A DNA stretch of 64,000 bases from Lithobates sylvaticus (GCA_028564925.1 CM053026.1:644575854-644639853); one strand, 5' to 3'. Counted from the stretch's first letter, positions 43,936-56,859 are shown. Program-made: numbers and translations. Notes: generated by a model not told the origin, from the sequence alone.

Positions 43936-45131
43936 AAGAGAAAGAATAGGTACAGGACCCTTATTTGTCTAGTTGTTATATGATTACCGTATGTGTTTTG
44001 TTCATTTATACTGTATGTGACTCATTGTTTTGTGAGATGCATATACAACTCAAGATATGTTGTAAATGTTGGTAGCTGTCCTTACTGTCTAGTCTCACAT
44101 TTCTATTAATTCTGCATTCAGATGGCTTTGATGAAAACATATTGTAAACACTATTGGAAGAAGCAGGGCCTTTTTTCTGCCTGAACGTGGCGGAATTGTG
44201 TTCCGCCACCTCTGGTGCCGGCCCTGTGTTGCTGCTCACTGCTGTCACTTGTAAACACTAGAGCTCCGTTCCTGTGTCTCCAAGTGACAGCGCAGCTATC
44301 CTAGTGGTGCACACAAAACACTCCCTGTCCTGCATAGGAAGCAGGGCAATGTTTTACCAAAAGAAGGATGTACAGGTGTTCAATGCATCCCTGTGCCGGA
44401 AGTCCCATTGATATCTATTGGGACAAAGGGGCTGTACAGACACTGCTGTTCCCAAAGTGACATTGGTGTGAGGTGTACAGCCCCAAAGCACTCAGGGTGA
44501 GTTCAGGGACAAGCACCCACACTCACATGGATGTCATATTGGAACACAGCGGCTGTGTCCATGCAGCCACCAATGGGACTGCTTGTATGGGAATGCACGG
44601 AACACCTGTGCATCTGTGTGGGTAAACAGGGCCCTGAACAGGACACAGATGAGATTATCCCTGTGAATCAGGCTTTAAGGCTGTGGGGGGTGAGCTTTAC
44701 TGGATGTAGAGGGGGGATTGGGGCTACTGGGTAAGATCTAAGCTGGGGTGGATATGGGCTTGAGGAGAGGGGTTTGTACTGGCTAGAGGGGGTCATTTTT
44801 GGCTGTATTCTGTACAGTGGCCTGGGCATCACTATCTGCACACTCTGCAATACTTGCTCCTGATTCCTGCACCCTCTGTATTACTTACCCCTGACCCCTG
44901 CATTCTGTGCTTCATGTACTTCTGACCCCTGCATTCTCTGCATTGTCCTTTACTCTGTGCGCTACTTTAAGGCCCTCCCACTAATCCATTTGGTCACACC
45001 CACCCTTTGATGTAGCACAGAAAGGAGGGGGTTCATGGTTGAGTTCCTGCACTTATTCTCCGAGAAAAAAAAAAGCCCTGGGATAAAGTATATTTTATGG
45101 AACTCAGATGATATGTTGTGCTTGAAGTATT
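43936..45131. other. Intron 1 sequence, partly MITE-like
   Basis: Text near 44360-44640 resembles the interior of the MITE at 36710-36917, but termini were not resolved. No gene was seen. Confidence 0.3.
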
Positions 45132-45135
45132 TTAA

Positions 45136-45987
45136 CCGCTTCCCGACCGGCCACTGCATATATACGTCACAGAATGGCACGGGCAGGCAGAATCACGTAC
45201 CTGTACGTGATCGTGCATGTGTCTGCCCGTGGGTCGCGCTCGCGACCCGGTCGGGAGCTCCGTGACCCCGGCCGCGGGACCAGCGGACCCGATCGCCGCT
45301 GGTATCCCGCGATCGGGTTACGGAGGGAAGAACGGGGAGAGGTCTATGTAAACAAACCTCTCCCCGCGCTTCCTACACTGACTGTCAGTGATCGGCGGTT
45401 CCCTGTCATCGGGAACGCCGATCAATGACATCAGACGTAAGCCACGCCCCCCTACTGTAAAAAAAAACACAACACGTCATTACAACTGTCATTTACATAG
45501 GAATCAGTGCTATTTAAATAGCACTGATTGCTGTATAAATGACAAATGTCCCAAAAATGTGTCAAAAATGTCCGATGTGTATGTCGCAGTCACAATAAAA
45601 ATCGCTGATCGCCGCCATTATAAAAAAAAAAAATTTTAAAAATGCTATAAAACTATCTTTTGCGCAAACTTTTGCGCAAACTAATCAATAATTGCGATTT
45701 TTTTTACCAAAAATATTTACGTATCGGCCTAAACTGAGGAAAAAAAATGTTTTTTTATATATTTTTTTATTTATTATAGCTAAAAAATATTGCATTTTTT
45801 TTTCTTCTATTTTTGTTTATAGCGCAAAAAATAAAAACCGCAGGGGCGATCAAATACCACCAAAAAAAATAAAAAAAGGACAATTTTGTTTTGGAGCCAC
45901 GTCGTATTGTTAGTTAAAGCGACGCAGTGCCGAATTGCAAAAAGGGGCCTGGTCCTTTGGCTGCCAATTGGTCCGGGGCTGAAGTGG
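45136..45987. mobile_element. TTAA-flanked element, subfamily 2
   Basis: The ends CCGCTTCCCGACCGG and GGTCCGGGGCTGAAGTGG are flanked by TTAA (45132-45135, 45988-45991). Close relative of 41969-42945, with several internal deletions. Non-coding. Confidence 0.85.
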
Positions 45988-46142
45988 TTAAGAAAATTCA
46001 GCAAGCAGCCTGGAAATTTAAAGATTACCCCCTTTCAGCTGATCACATATATTTAGGGAATTGTCTACAAATATATATATTTTTTTTAACCAAAATAGTT
46101 TTTTATTAACTTTCTTTCTTCATTGGTTTTAAAAAATAAAAA

Positions 46143-46959
46143 TAGGGCTGTGGAAATTAAAGATTAATTAATCGATTCATTTTTTTAATCGATCAAAATT
46201 CTTTTGATCGGTACTCACCATTCCGCCGGCTCCCGGGTCTTCAGGGAGTTCCGTCGGAGATCCGGTGACGTCACGGACATCAACGTCACTGGACTCCTCC
46301 GGAGGAGTCCGGTGATGTTAAAGTTCTGATTGAACGTAACGCATACAGGGGAGGAGCTACGCATGACATCACCCGCTGCTGCCCTACGGAGCTAACACGA
46401 TTGTCGGCTTTACATACTGTGTTTTTATTATCTTTATGTGAGTAGTTTGTGTTTGAACACAAAAATGTAATCTTATACTTAAGCGGTGAACACTTAGATC
46501 TTTTCTTTCTACCCATGACCTGGCGTCCTTGCTGAGATCTAAGGAGACGTGAGAGAAGTTTATGGTCCGTGTTAACCCTTTTGATACCCACTTGCATGAC
46601 CACCTGTTTGGACAGGGGTCCATGACATAAGGTGAGAGTGATTAGTTAGACCGGAGGTGGAGGGATTGTCACACTACTGTAGAAAAAAAAAATTACTTGC
46701 GTCAGTGCTACATTTTGAATTTAAAACGTATTTGTGTGAACTGTGACGTTAAGTCATGGATTGTGGAAACTAACTAGTGTCGGGTTATTGTATATAGTGT
46801 ATACCACATTTACCACTGACTAATGCAGAGTTGCAATGCAAGGAGATCAGCTAAAATGTGTTGGATCTGTATGTGCGTTATAATTAATCAAAATTAGTCG
46901 ATTAATCGAAAAAAAAATTTATTAATCGAACACGAACATTTTAATTAGTAACAGCCCTA
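46143..46959. mobile_element. Non-autonomous hAT-type element
   Basis: The ends TAGGGCTGT and ACAGCCCTA are inverted and flanked by near-identical 8-bp sequences, AATAAAAA (46135-46142) and AAGAAAAA (46960-46967). AT-rich subterminal zones carry multiple 'attaatcga' motifs at both ends, possible transposase sites. There is no transposase frame. Confidence 0.7.
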
Positions 46960-46967
46960 AAGAAAAA

Positions 46968-47565
46968 ATTGTAATCCAAAATTGTTTTTTTAAAATCTAG
47001 AATGCACTATTAAAATGCAGACTGGAAAATTCACTTACATGCCTTGTTAATAGCGACATCAAGAAATGTTGTCTAATGTGAAGCTCCGTTCTGTTAATTT
47101 AAAACATATGTGGTGACTCGTCCCAATTTCCAACACGCAAAAATCAAATGGATAATTCTTAACATTTGTTTTGTGTTATAAACCACAATATAAACTTTTA
47201 TGTTAGTCGACTCTTTAGTGAAAGTTTTCATCCGAAACATCACTTGTCAGAAGACCTGACTATCAAAAAAGATAACATAAAGCTTTAATAAACCTGAATG
47301 TGAGAAAAATAAATAATAAAAACCGGAGCTGCTGTTTCTAGCTTCCGTGTGAAGAAATGTTAATTAGCTGATTGTCATTCTGAATCTCCGGCTTCAAAGT
47401 TTTCTGAGCATGAAGATCGGGAATTCAGACTACTTATTGCATGCCTGTTCTGGGTCTGTGATTCCTGTAAAAATGTTATCTCGCTGTCTGAAGCTAAGAC
47501 TCTTACACCTTTAATCGTAGGTCGCATCAGCATTATGGTTGCCCTCAAAGGGTGGGTCGTATCTG
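46968..47565. other. Intron 1 sequence, nothing recognised
   Basis: AT-rich DNA without identifiable features. Confidence 0.35.
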
Positions 47566-47568
47566 TAA

Positions 47569-47980
47569 TGCCCTGTGCACACGATAAGATTTTCCGACAA
47601 CAAAATCCATGGGATTTTTTCAGACGGATGTTTGCTCAAACTTGTCTTGCATACACGCGGTCACACAAAGTTGGTCGGAAATTCCGAACATCAAGAACGC
47701 AGTGACGTACAACACGTACAACGAGGCGTGAAAAATGAAGTTCAATAGCCAGTGCTGCTCTTCTGCTTGATTCCGAGCATACGTGGCACTTTGTGCGTCG
47801 GAATTGTGTACACAAGATTCGGAATTTCGGACAACGGATTTTGTTGTCGGAAAATTTTAGAACCAGATCTCAAATTTTGTGTGACAGAAATTCCTATGGA
47901 AAATGTGTGATGGAGCCTACGCACGGTCGGAATTTCCGACAACAAGGTCCAATCACACATTTTCCATTGGAAAATCTGCT
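47569..47980. mobile_element. PIF/Harbinger-type MITE, copy E, degraded right end
   Basis: The left end TGCCCTGTGCACACGATAAG follows TAA (47566-47568). The interior keeps 'ttccgacaacaa' and 'ggcactttgtgcgtcggaat' text. The right terminal repeat is lost near 47980. Confidence 0.7.
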
Positions 47981-48094
47981 TTTTATCATAATAAATAATT
48001 GCCTCTGCATTCAATTATGACTGGTTTATGTAATAAATTAAGACTTAAAAAAGTGGATGTAAACCTGTTTAATGAAATTTGACCTAAGCACATA

Positions 48095-49610
48095 CAGTAT
48101 CTCACATAAGTGAGTACACCCCTCACATTTTTTTAAATAATTTATCATATAGTTTCATGTGACAACACTGAAGAAATTACACTTTGCTACAATGTAAAGC
48201 AGTGAGTGTACAGCTTATATAACAGTGTAAATTTGCCATCCCCTCAAAATAACTCAACACATCCATTAATGTCTAAACCGCTGGCAACAAAAGTGAGTAC
48301 ACCCCTAAGTGAAAATGTCCAAATTGGGCCCAAAGTGTCAATATTTTGTGTGGCCACCATTATTTTACAGCACTGCCTTAACCCTCTTGGGCATGGAGTT
48401 CACCAAAGCTTCACAGGTTGCCACTGGAGTCCTCTTCCACTCCTCCATGACAACATCATGGAGTTGGTGGATGTTAGAGACCTGGCTCTCCTCCACCTTT
48501 CGTTTGAAGATGCAACACAGATGCTCAATAGGGTATAGGTCTGGAGACATGCTTGGCCAGTCCATCACCTTTATTACCCTCAGCTTCTTTAGCAAGTCAG
48601 TGGTCATCTTAGAGGTGTGTTTGGGGTTGTTAACATGTTGGACTACTGCCCTGTGGCCCAGTCTCTGAAGGGAGGGGATCATGCTCTGCTTCAATATGTC
48701 ACAGTACATGATGGCATTCATGGTTCCCTCAATGAACTGTAGCTCCCTAGTGTCGGCAGCACTCATGCTGCCCCAAACCTTGACACTCCCACCACCATGC
48801 TTGACTGTAGGCAAGACACACTTGTCTTTGTACTCCTCACCTGGTTGTTGCCACACACGCTTGACACCATCTAAACCAAATAAGTTTATCTTGGTCTCAT
48901 CAGACCACAGGACATGGTTCCAGTAATCCATGTCCTTAGTCTGCTTGTCTTCAGCAAACTATTTGCTGGCTTTCTTGTGCATCATCTTTAGAAGATGCTT
49001 CCTTCTGGGATGACAGCCATGCATACCGTTTTGATGCAGTGTGCGGTGTATGGTCTGAGCACTGACAGGCTGACCCCATCCCCCACCCCTTCAACCTCTG
49101 CAGCAATGCTGGCAGCACTCATACCTCTATTTCCCAAAGACAACCTCTGGATATGACGCTGAGCACATGCACTTAACTCCTTTGGTCGACCATGGAAAGG
49201 CCTGTTCTGAGTGGAACCTGTCTTGTTAAACCGCTGTATGGTCTTGGCCACCGTGTTGCAGCTCAATTTCAGGGTTTTGGCAATCTTCTTATAGCCTAGG
49301 CCATCTTTATGTAGAGCAATGTAGAGCAACAATTCTTTTTTTCAGATCCTTAGATCCTCATTCTTTGCCATGAGGTGCATGTTGAACTTCCAGTGATCAG
49401 TATGAAAGAGTGAGAGCAATAACACCAAATTTAACACACCTGCTCCCCATTCACACCTGAGACCTTGTAACACTAACAAGTCACATGACACCAGGGAGGG
49501 AAAATGGATAATTGGGCCCAATTTGGACATTTTCATTTAGAGGTGTACTCACTTTTGTTGCTAGCGGTTTACAAAAATCTGAGGGGTGTACTCACTTTTG
49601 TGAGATACTG
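48095..49610 (-). mobile_element. Tc1-like transposon with IR/DR-type ends
   Basis: The ends CAGTATCTCACATAAGTGAG and CTCACTTTTGTGAGATACTG are inverted and flanked by TA (48093-48094, 49611-49612). Each side also has an inner GTGAGTACACCCCT motif (near 48292 and 49541), giving the two-site-per-end layout known from Sleeping Beauty-like Tc1 elements. The left end region (about 220 bp) is longer than the right (about 110 bp). The transposase is on the minus strand and dead. Confidence 0.92.
48365..49380 (-). pseudogene. Tc1-like transposase, inactivated
   Basis: The N-terminal helix-turn-helix region is readable at 49332-48988 (DGLGYKKIAKTLKLSCNTVA, STQNRPFHGRPKELSACAQR). The catalytic part is at 48931-48365 in another frame, so at least one frameshift separates them. 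A TAG stop precedes FAEDKQTKDMDYWNHVLWSD. The first catalytic Asp is kept in LWSDETKI. The second is lost, because the usual HDNDPKH reads HVNNPKH. The Glu of SPDLYPIEHL is kept. A C-terminal MEEWKRTPVATCEALVNSMP is typical of the family, whose usual length is about 340 residues. Confidence 0.9.
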
Positions 49611-49612
49611 TA

Positions 49613-50430
49613 TATCTGTAGTGTTTTCTTATCTCTCTCCAAATCTCTAAGTCCCGTGTCTTCCTGCTGCTGTTCTTCTGTTATCAGCGTGATAACTTCT
49701 GACAAGTTCCTTGACAACCGAGATAAAACCAGCCTGAAATTTGTGTCGGGGTGGGTGCTATAAATAGATTAGCAGAGAGCTGGTCTATTCGCGGCACATC
49801 TCTGCACATTCCTTCCTTCATTTGCCTATGTGGAGGGGGGTGTGTGCCTTTCCTCCAATCAGCTGTCACACAGTGTATGCCAGGAATCCACACCCAGTGC
49901 TAAACAGGAAGAAAAAATCTCTAACACAATGTTCACTTTCTAAAGAATATATAACGCTGAAGACAGCAGATATGCATGTACAACTTATGTAGGGAGATTT
50001 GTTTCATCCCTGTGTATCATCCGAGGCTGTTCACTTCACTGGGTATATATGAGGGTTTACATCCACTTTAAGCTTTGAAGGACAAGTGCAGACTGGCACA
50101 GAGCCCACACACTCCTGTAGCAGATGATGCAAGTCTGAAAAGGAGGGTCACACACCACTGGTAAAGTCCACAAGAATCTTTAATGGAGACTGCTCAGACT
50201 GAAGCTGATTCTGTCATGGTGTTCTGTCTGAGCAGTTTTCCAATAAAGTTTCTTATGTTGACAACCTCCCAGTCTTATTTCTGGAAGCTTCTTCCAGAGG
50301 GAGGGAGGAGCAAGCAACCACCAAGCTTAGGGAGACCTGACCAGACCTAGAAAATAAATTTCTGCTCCACTGGGTACAGCAGAGCTACAAACTAAGTTTA
50401 ATCAGCCTTGGGCAGGGCACTACATAGTAA
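49613..50430. other. Intron 1 sequence, nothing recognised
   Basis: No exons or element termini were recognised. Confidence 0.35.
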
Positions 50431-50575
50431 AACTGGAGCAAACAGTGTCTGGAACAGCTGTGTATGGTAACCAGTCAGCTTCTATCTTCAGATTATTCAG
50501 TTAACCTTTGCAAATGAAAGTTAGAAGCTGATTGGTTGCCACGCACAGCTGCTCCAGATTCCATGTGCTCCAGTT
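50431..50575. mobile_element. 145-bp palindromic MITE
   Basis: AACTGGAGCAAACAGTGTCT at the left faces AGATTCCATGTGCTCCAGTT at the right. The inner arms pair through CAGCTGTG and TCAGCTTCTA, giving one hairpin over the whole unit. Non-coding. Confidence 0.75.
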
Positions 50576-51460
50576 GTAATAAATGACCCTCATTGTATGT
50601 TGAAAACCTTTACACGTAAGAACTGTAAGAACTTTTTTTTATGTGGGTTATCTGGGCACAATCTACATTCATTTCTATGAATGATTACATTTTCTTAGGT
50701 AATGACAGGCAGGCTAGTATCTTGTTTATTGATTTATTTTTCTTTGTTTTGAACAAGTGACTTATTTTTTTTAAGGGGGGGGGGGGTTAGTTCTGCTAAC
50801 TTTTGATACTCACCCACCCAGCGGATCCAGCGCTGTGGAGCTAACAGACGAGCTAACTTCTCTTCAGGCAGTGCTTGGTTCCGCGCCTCCATGTTTCCCT
50901 GTGACGTCATTGCTAGGCTGCTGGCTGTTCTGGGTTCAGCCGACACGCCTACCAATGATGCACGAACAGGCCTACCCCCTCCTCCATTCTTCAGTGAAAG
51001 CCTACGGTGAAAGTGGACAGTGTGCGCGTCATTTGCCTAAGGAGAGGGACATGCATGGGGAGGCGGGGTGGACTTTATATTTAAAAAAAAAAGAGGTAAA
51101 CAAAGGAAAACAAAGAGCAAAGCCCTATTCCTGCAAAGGACGGGAGGAGGGGTGAAGAGGTGGGATCGTTCTCGGCAGGCTGAAGGTCCGCTTTAAGTCC
51201 AGCTCTAAACTGAGAACCATTTAGGAGTCACTCAATTCATACCCAGCATGCATACAATGTACGATAAGAGCCTATTGACAGTACAAATGCCACTAAGTTC
51301 ACCACAATCCCAGCCCACACAAATCCCAAAGGCAAATACTCCATTGGTGCTTGGTGCAACTGTACTAAGAAAGGGGACTCGATGATAAGATTGTTGTTAA
51401 AATGGCTGGGGTTGCTGGACCTAGAGACTAACAAGTTGCACCAGAAACATTCTTACCTAC
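50576..51460. other. Intron 1 sequence, repeat-like GC-rich part
   Basis: Positions about 50780-51200 are GC-richer, with a poly-G tract at 50776-50786, and look like part of an unassigned repeat. No gene was seen. Confidence 0.3.
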
Positions 51461-52590
51461 TAATAATAATACATTTTATTTATAGGCGCCTTTCAGAACA
51501 CCCAAAGTCATCTTACAAAGATAAAAACAAAACAACAAAAAAGTAAATAACTAAAATACATTACCAACCGTAACCATTAAATTACAAAACCAAAAAAGTC
51601 AGACAGAGTATGCTAGTTTAAAAAGATGAGTTTTGAGACATGATTTTAAACTGAGTAAATTAATGTTGTGGATGTCAGGTGGCAGGGTGTTTCAAAGTCG
51701 GGGGGCAGAGCGGCTAAAGGCTCTCGATCCCATAGTGGCCTAGCGGGCAGATGGAACATTGAGATGAATAGAAGGAGAAGACCTAAGAGTGGTGGAGGGT
51801 CTGTTCATATGCAGGATTTCAGGAAGGTACAGAGGAGTGAGGTTATGAATGACCTTAAATGTAAATAACAGAATCTTGAAATCAATAGGATATTTGACCA
51901 GAAGCCAGTGAAGGTGCTGAAGGACAGGAGTAATGTGATTAAAGGAGGGGGTCCTAGTGATGATGCGAGCAGCAGAGTTCTGAACCAGTTGCAGTTTTTG
52001 AAGGGACTTGAAAGGGAGACCAAAAAGAAGAGTTACAGTAATCTATGTGGGAAGTGACCAGATTGTGAATGAGAATGGCAGTGATGATGGGTTTGAGAAA
52101 CAGACAGAGACGATTAATCTTTCGTAGATGGAAATATGCTGACCGAGTGACATTACTGATGTGGGCTTGGAAAGATAGTGTGCTATCGTGGATGACACCC
52201 AGACTCTTTACCTGAGGGGAGGAAAAGACTATGGATATTAACTGAAAAGCTGTTAAGCTTTGTCAAGGTGGATTTCGTACCAGTGAGGAGAACCTCGTTT
52301 TTGTCACTGTTAAATTTGAGAAAGTTGGAATCGGTGAGGGATTTGGGTGGAAGGGTGGTAGTAAGTTTAGTGGAAAGGTAGAGCTGGGTGTCATCCACAT
52401 AGCAATGGAAGTGGATGTTAAATTTATAAAATATGAGCCCAAGAGGAAGAAGATAGATTATGAAAAGAAGGGGCCCCAGGACAGAACCCTGGGGCACACC
52501 AGTAGAGAGTAGAGATGATTCAGATTTGAAGGATTTGAGTTGGATGAATTGAGTACGGCCGGAGATGGCCGATCATGTGAGCTGCTTTAA
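51461..52590 (-). mobile_element. 5'-truncated L2-clade LINE
   Basis: The minus strand encodes the reverse transcriptase C-terminal part: [20 protein letters not shown], then [16 protein letters not shown] with the catalytic Asp pair, then [14 protein letters not shown]. Further on come sequences corresponding to thumb and connection regions in other frames (a FWSNILLISRF-like frame is out of register). The 3' end is the L2-style 'ggcgcctataaataaaatg' followed by an (ATT)n tail at about 51461-51475. Frameshifts near 52190 and beyond show it is dead. Confidence 0.8.
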
Positions 52591-52599
52591 GTGCTGCAA

Positions 52600-53614
52600 T
52601 GTTGGAACATTCTGTATATTTGCAAATTGTCCATTGATTGATGAGCCTATTTATTGTAATGTTGCATTAAGGGATTGATGCTCATGGTTTTCGAGCCAGT
52701 AGGCTAAGCCAGGAAACAAAATGTAGGCCATTTCTGTTAATGGTAAAATGTTAAATGCATTGCTTGACTCTGTCAAGATTAGTCTGTTGAAACTTGATTA
52801 TGTTGGGGCCGGTGCACATGGACTTTGCTTGAATCAGAATGTCTTTTCCCCCAGAAAAAAGTCAATGGGTATACAAAATCAGCTTGAAGCAGGTTGATGC
52901 AACTTTTAGAAGGAGATTTAATTCTGGTAAGAAGAAGGTCAACTGCAGGTCAAATACACCTGTGAATTAACTCTTAATGATCTCAGAATTCTCAGAAAGT
53001 GAAGTGCACTTAAAAGCAATCTGCATTTGTTCATCAACACAAGCCCTTAAAGGGTAACTCCACTTGGGGGGGGGGGGGGTGGATAGCAAAGTAAAAAAAT
53101 AATATAGGGTATCAAGTCATATTGTAAATTGAATTAAGAAATCTGCAGAGCTGTTATTTTCTGTAAAATGAAAGGCAATATGGCTATATGGCACTATGGC
53201 TACCTGGAGGCGTTCTGTACACACATGGTGCACAGAACATTACCCAGATATGTCATTTCCTGCTTGTGTTATTGGCTTACTGATTTTCCCAGAAGTCTGC
53301 ACTAAGATACAAATCAGATTTCCAGCATCCCCTGCAACAAAAATGTAATTGTTGGTGAGATACTCCCAAAGTCAAATCACATCTAAAGGGATGCAGACCC
53401 TGCAACTTTTCTCATTAGAACCTTGCAGGTGCAGCAGCTGACTGATAATTATAAAACCACTCCCATACGGATCCACGCGCATGAACACAGACATACAAAC
53501 AGCTGCTTCTCCAGAATAACAAAAGGTAGGAATCTATAACAAAGTTTGTTAAAATTCTTGCAATGAACATAGATTTCCCAGAGTAGAATTTTTTTTCTCA
53601 ACAAAAGTGTTACT
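52600..53614. other. Intron 1 sequence, nothing firmly assigned
   Basis: A poly-G tract lies at 53067-53079. The stretch near 53290-53400 is repeated in inverse form near 25560-25690. No gene was found. Confidence 0.3.
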
Positions 53615-53622
53615 CCTTAAAG

Positions 53623-53770
53623 CAGGGATCCTCAAACTACGGCCCTCCAGCTGTTGCAGAACTACACATCCCATAAAGCATTGTAAAACTCTGACATTCA
53701 CAGACATGACTAGGCATGATGGGAATTGTAGTTCCTGAACAACTGGAGGGCCGTAGTTTGAAGACCCCTG
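53623..53770. mobile_element. hAT MITE with perfect 8-bp TSD
   Basis: The ends CAGGGATCCTCAAACTACGG and CGTAGTTTGAAGACCCCTG are inverted and flanked by the exact duplication CCTTAAAG (53615-53622, 53771-53778). At 148 bp it is non-coding, with hAT features. Confidence 0.9.
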
Positions 53771-53778
53771 CCTTAAAG

Positions 53779-54555
53779 CCATCAAGAACCAGCTTGACAC
53801 AAATCTACAGCATAAACATAGATACACTTGACTTCTGTATAGTTAATGTGGAGATGGCAATTCCCTTTGGTTCCATAGTACATACAGTGAGAATGGTGCT
53901 CACAATGTTAAATGTTTATGTTTAATTATTGGTTGGGGAAAAGAACCCTAAACCCTTTAATAAGTTGGATACTTATCAGAATTATCAGAGGCAGCAGACA
54001 ACATGGAGTCTGACTCTTGAAGGCAACAGACAGCAACAGAAATTGGATAAAAGGTAACATCTAAAAAAATTCCAAAAATGAAATACAGGTGTAAATAAAA
54101 CTTTAAAATGTAAGCTTTGCAGCTATAGGGTTGTGCTTATAAGATTACATATCACTGGCAAAATAGGGAAATTGTTTTTGTTTTTAACCCTTTCCCTGCC
54201 AAACCCTTTTTTTTTTTCGTTTTGAAACAGATACCCTGTAGAATAAAATGGTGAAAGTTGCAACTTTTTATGCCGTACAATAATTTGCTACTATTTTTCA
54301 AATCTATAATTTCAATAAAAAATACACTCCAAATAAATTTTAGAGTGTAATGGGCGTGACTCCTACACGCCCATTTTATTTCTTTTTTGTTACGGTTTAC
54401 TAAGGCTTTGAAGAGATGCTTGTTTATTTCATTTCATTTGCGAATTTGCTCACCAACTTTTCCACCTTTACCAAACCATTACGAGTTGTAACTGTCCATA
54501 GACTTTTAGTGACACAAGAGTAATAACAGAATATATTTAAAAATTCACACACACA
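53779..54555. other. Intron 1 sequence, nothing recognised
   Basis: AT-rich; a short (CA)n run lies near 54546-54562. No gene was seen. Confidence 0.35.
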
Positions 54556-54856
54556 CACACACATATATATATGCCTGTTTGGGTTTCGTCCGGGTACTCT
54601 GGTTCTCCCACACTCCAAAGACAATCTGGTAGGTAAATTGGCTCCTGTCTAATTTGGCCCTAGTATGTGTATCTATGAATGTGAAATAGGAACCTTAGAT
54701 TGTAAGCACCTTGAGGGTAGGGACTGATGTAAATGTGCAATATACAGTTGTGTTCAAAAGTTTACATACCCTGGCAGAAATTGTGACATTTTGGCATTAA
54801 TATTGAAAATATGACTGATCATGCCAAAAAACTTTTACTTAATTTTATTTATTTAA

Positions 54857-55755
54857 CCACCCTTCCTGACCGGGCCATTTTTTGCAATACGGCACTGCGT
54901 CGCTTTAACTGACAATTGCGCGGTTGTGCGACACTGTACCCAAACAAAATTGACATCCTTTTTTCCCCACAAATAGAGCTTTCTTTTGGTGGTATTTGAT
55001 CGCCTCTGCGGTTTTTATTTTTTCCGCTATAATCAAAAAAAGAGCGACAATTTTTGAAAAAAAACACAATATTTTTAACTTTTTGCTATAATAAATATCC
55101 CCAAAATTAAATACATTTTCCTCAGTTTAGGCCGATATGTAATCTTCTACATATTTTTGGTAAAAAAAATTGCAATAAGTGTATATTGATTGGTTTGCGC
55201 AAAAGTTATAGCGTCTGCAAAATAGGAATAGATATATGGCATTTTTATTATTATTATTTTTTTTTTTACTAGTAATGGCGGCGATCTGCAATTTTTACTG
55301 CGACTGTGACATTGGGGCGGACATATCGGACACTTTTGAGACTTTTTTGGGACCACTGACATTTATACAGCGATCAGAGCTATAAATAGCCACTGATTAC
55401 TGAATAAATGTCACTGGCAGGGAAGGGGTTAACACTAGGAGGCAATCAAAGGGTAACATTTGTTCCCTCAGTGTGTTATAACTGTGAGGGGGGATGGGAC
55501 TGCCTGGGAGAGCAGACTGATCAGTGTTTCTATATACTAGGAACACACGATCTGTCTCCTCTCCCCTGACAGAACGTGGATTTGTTTACAAACACAGATC
55601 CTCGTTCTTGCGGACATCGCGGCCACCGGGTACGCACAACAGCCCCTTAGTGCTGCGGCGGGTGCATTCGTGTGCCCCTATGTCCCTTAAAGCGGCTGCA
55701 GTACAGCTACGGCGATTTGCGTAGGGAAGCTATTCTGCGGGCGGTTGGCAAGCGA
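54857..55755. mobile_element. TTAA-flanked element nested in the fold-back Tc1
   Basis: The ends CCACCCTTCCTGACC and GGTTGGCAAGCGA are flanked by TTAA (54853-54856, 55756-55759). The opposite arm of the host element keeps the uninterrupted site (complement of CTATCCTTAAATAAA near 57153-57167), which confirms a TTAA duplication. The interior matches subfamily 2 copies in reverse ('agctttcttttggtggtatt'). Confidence 0.85.
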
Positions 55756-56037
55756 TTAAGGATAGCAATCACATGAAGCCATTTATTATCACATAGTTTT
55801 TTGGATCCTTTTTAAATCATAATGATCACCCAAATGGCCCTGATCAAAATTTTACGTACCCTGGAATGTTTGGCCTTGGTACAGACACAGAAGGTGGCAC
55901 ACACAGGTTAAGATGGCAATTAAAGGTTAATTTCCCACATTTGTGGCTTTTTAAATCACAATTAGTGTCTGTGTATAAATAGTCAATAAGCTTGTTAGCT
56001 CTCACAAGGATGCACTAAGCAGGCTAGACACTGAGCC

Positions 56038-56420
56038 ATGAGGAGGTAGAAAAGAACAGTCAAAAGACCTGCGTAACAAGGTAATGAAACTTTACAAAGC
56101 TGGAAAAAGATATAAAAGGATATCCAAAGCCTTGAATATGCCAGTCAGTACTGTTCAATAACTTAATAAGAAGTGGAAAATTTGGGGATCTCTTGATACC
56201 AAGCCATGGTCAGGAAGATCAAGAAAGATTTCAGCCACAACTGCCACAGGAACTGTTCGGGATACAAAGAAAAACCCACAGGTAACCTCAGGAGAAATAC
56301 AGGCTGCTCTGGAAAAAGATGGTGTGGTTGTTTTTAAGGAGCACAATACGATGATACTTGAACAAAAAAAAAAAATGCTGCATGGTCAAGTTGCCAGAAA
56401 GAAGCCTTTACTGTACAAGT
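56038..56420 (+). pseudogene. Tc1 transposase N-terminal fragment, left arm
   Basis: Readable text includes NKVMKLYKAGKRYKRISKAL (approximate frame), NMPVSTVQ, a stop, then KKWKIWGSLDTKPWSGRSRK and TKKNPQVTSGEIQAALEKDG. This is the helix-turn-helix part of a Tc1 transposase with a stop just after the ATG region and another at STVQ. It runs into the element centre and has no DDE domain. Confidence 0.75.
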
Positions 56421-56479
56421 GCCACAAAAAGCCTGGTTACAATATGCTCAACAACACCTTGACATGCCTCATTGGCATT

Positions 56480-56859
56480 TTTGTGGCATTGGCGCAGTAA
56501 AGTCTTCCTTCTGGAGACTCAACCATAGCTCTTTTTTGTTCAAGTATCATTGAATTGTGCTCCTTAAAAACAACCACACAGTCTTTTTGGAGAGTAGTCT
56601 GTATTTCTCCTGCGGTTACCTGGGGGTTTTTCTTTGTATCCTGAGCAATTCTTCCGCCAGTTGTGGCTGCAATCTTTCTTGGTCTAGCTGACCTTGGCTT
56701 GGAATCAAAAGAGCCCCTAATTTTCCACTTCTTAATAAGTGATTAAACATTACTGACTGGCATATTCAATATCTTTTTATATTCTTTTCTTTTCCATCTT
56801 TGTAAAGTTTCATTACCTTGTTACGCAGGTCTTTTGACTGTTGTTTTCTACCTCCTCAT
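56480..56859 (-). pseudogene. Tc1 transposase N-terminal fragment, right arm
   Basis: A mirror copy of the left-arm fragment: ILNMPVSNV, stop, SLIKKWKIRGSFDSKPRSAR, TKKNPQVTAGEIQTTLQKDC. It shares the early stop region with the left arm, so the inactivation may predate the inverted duplication. Confidence 0.72.
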
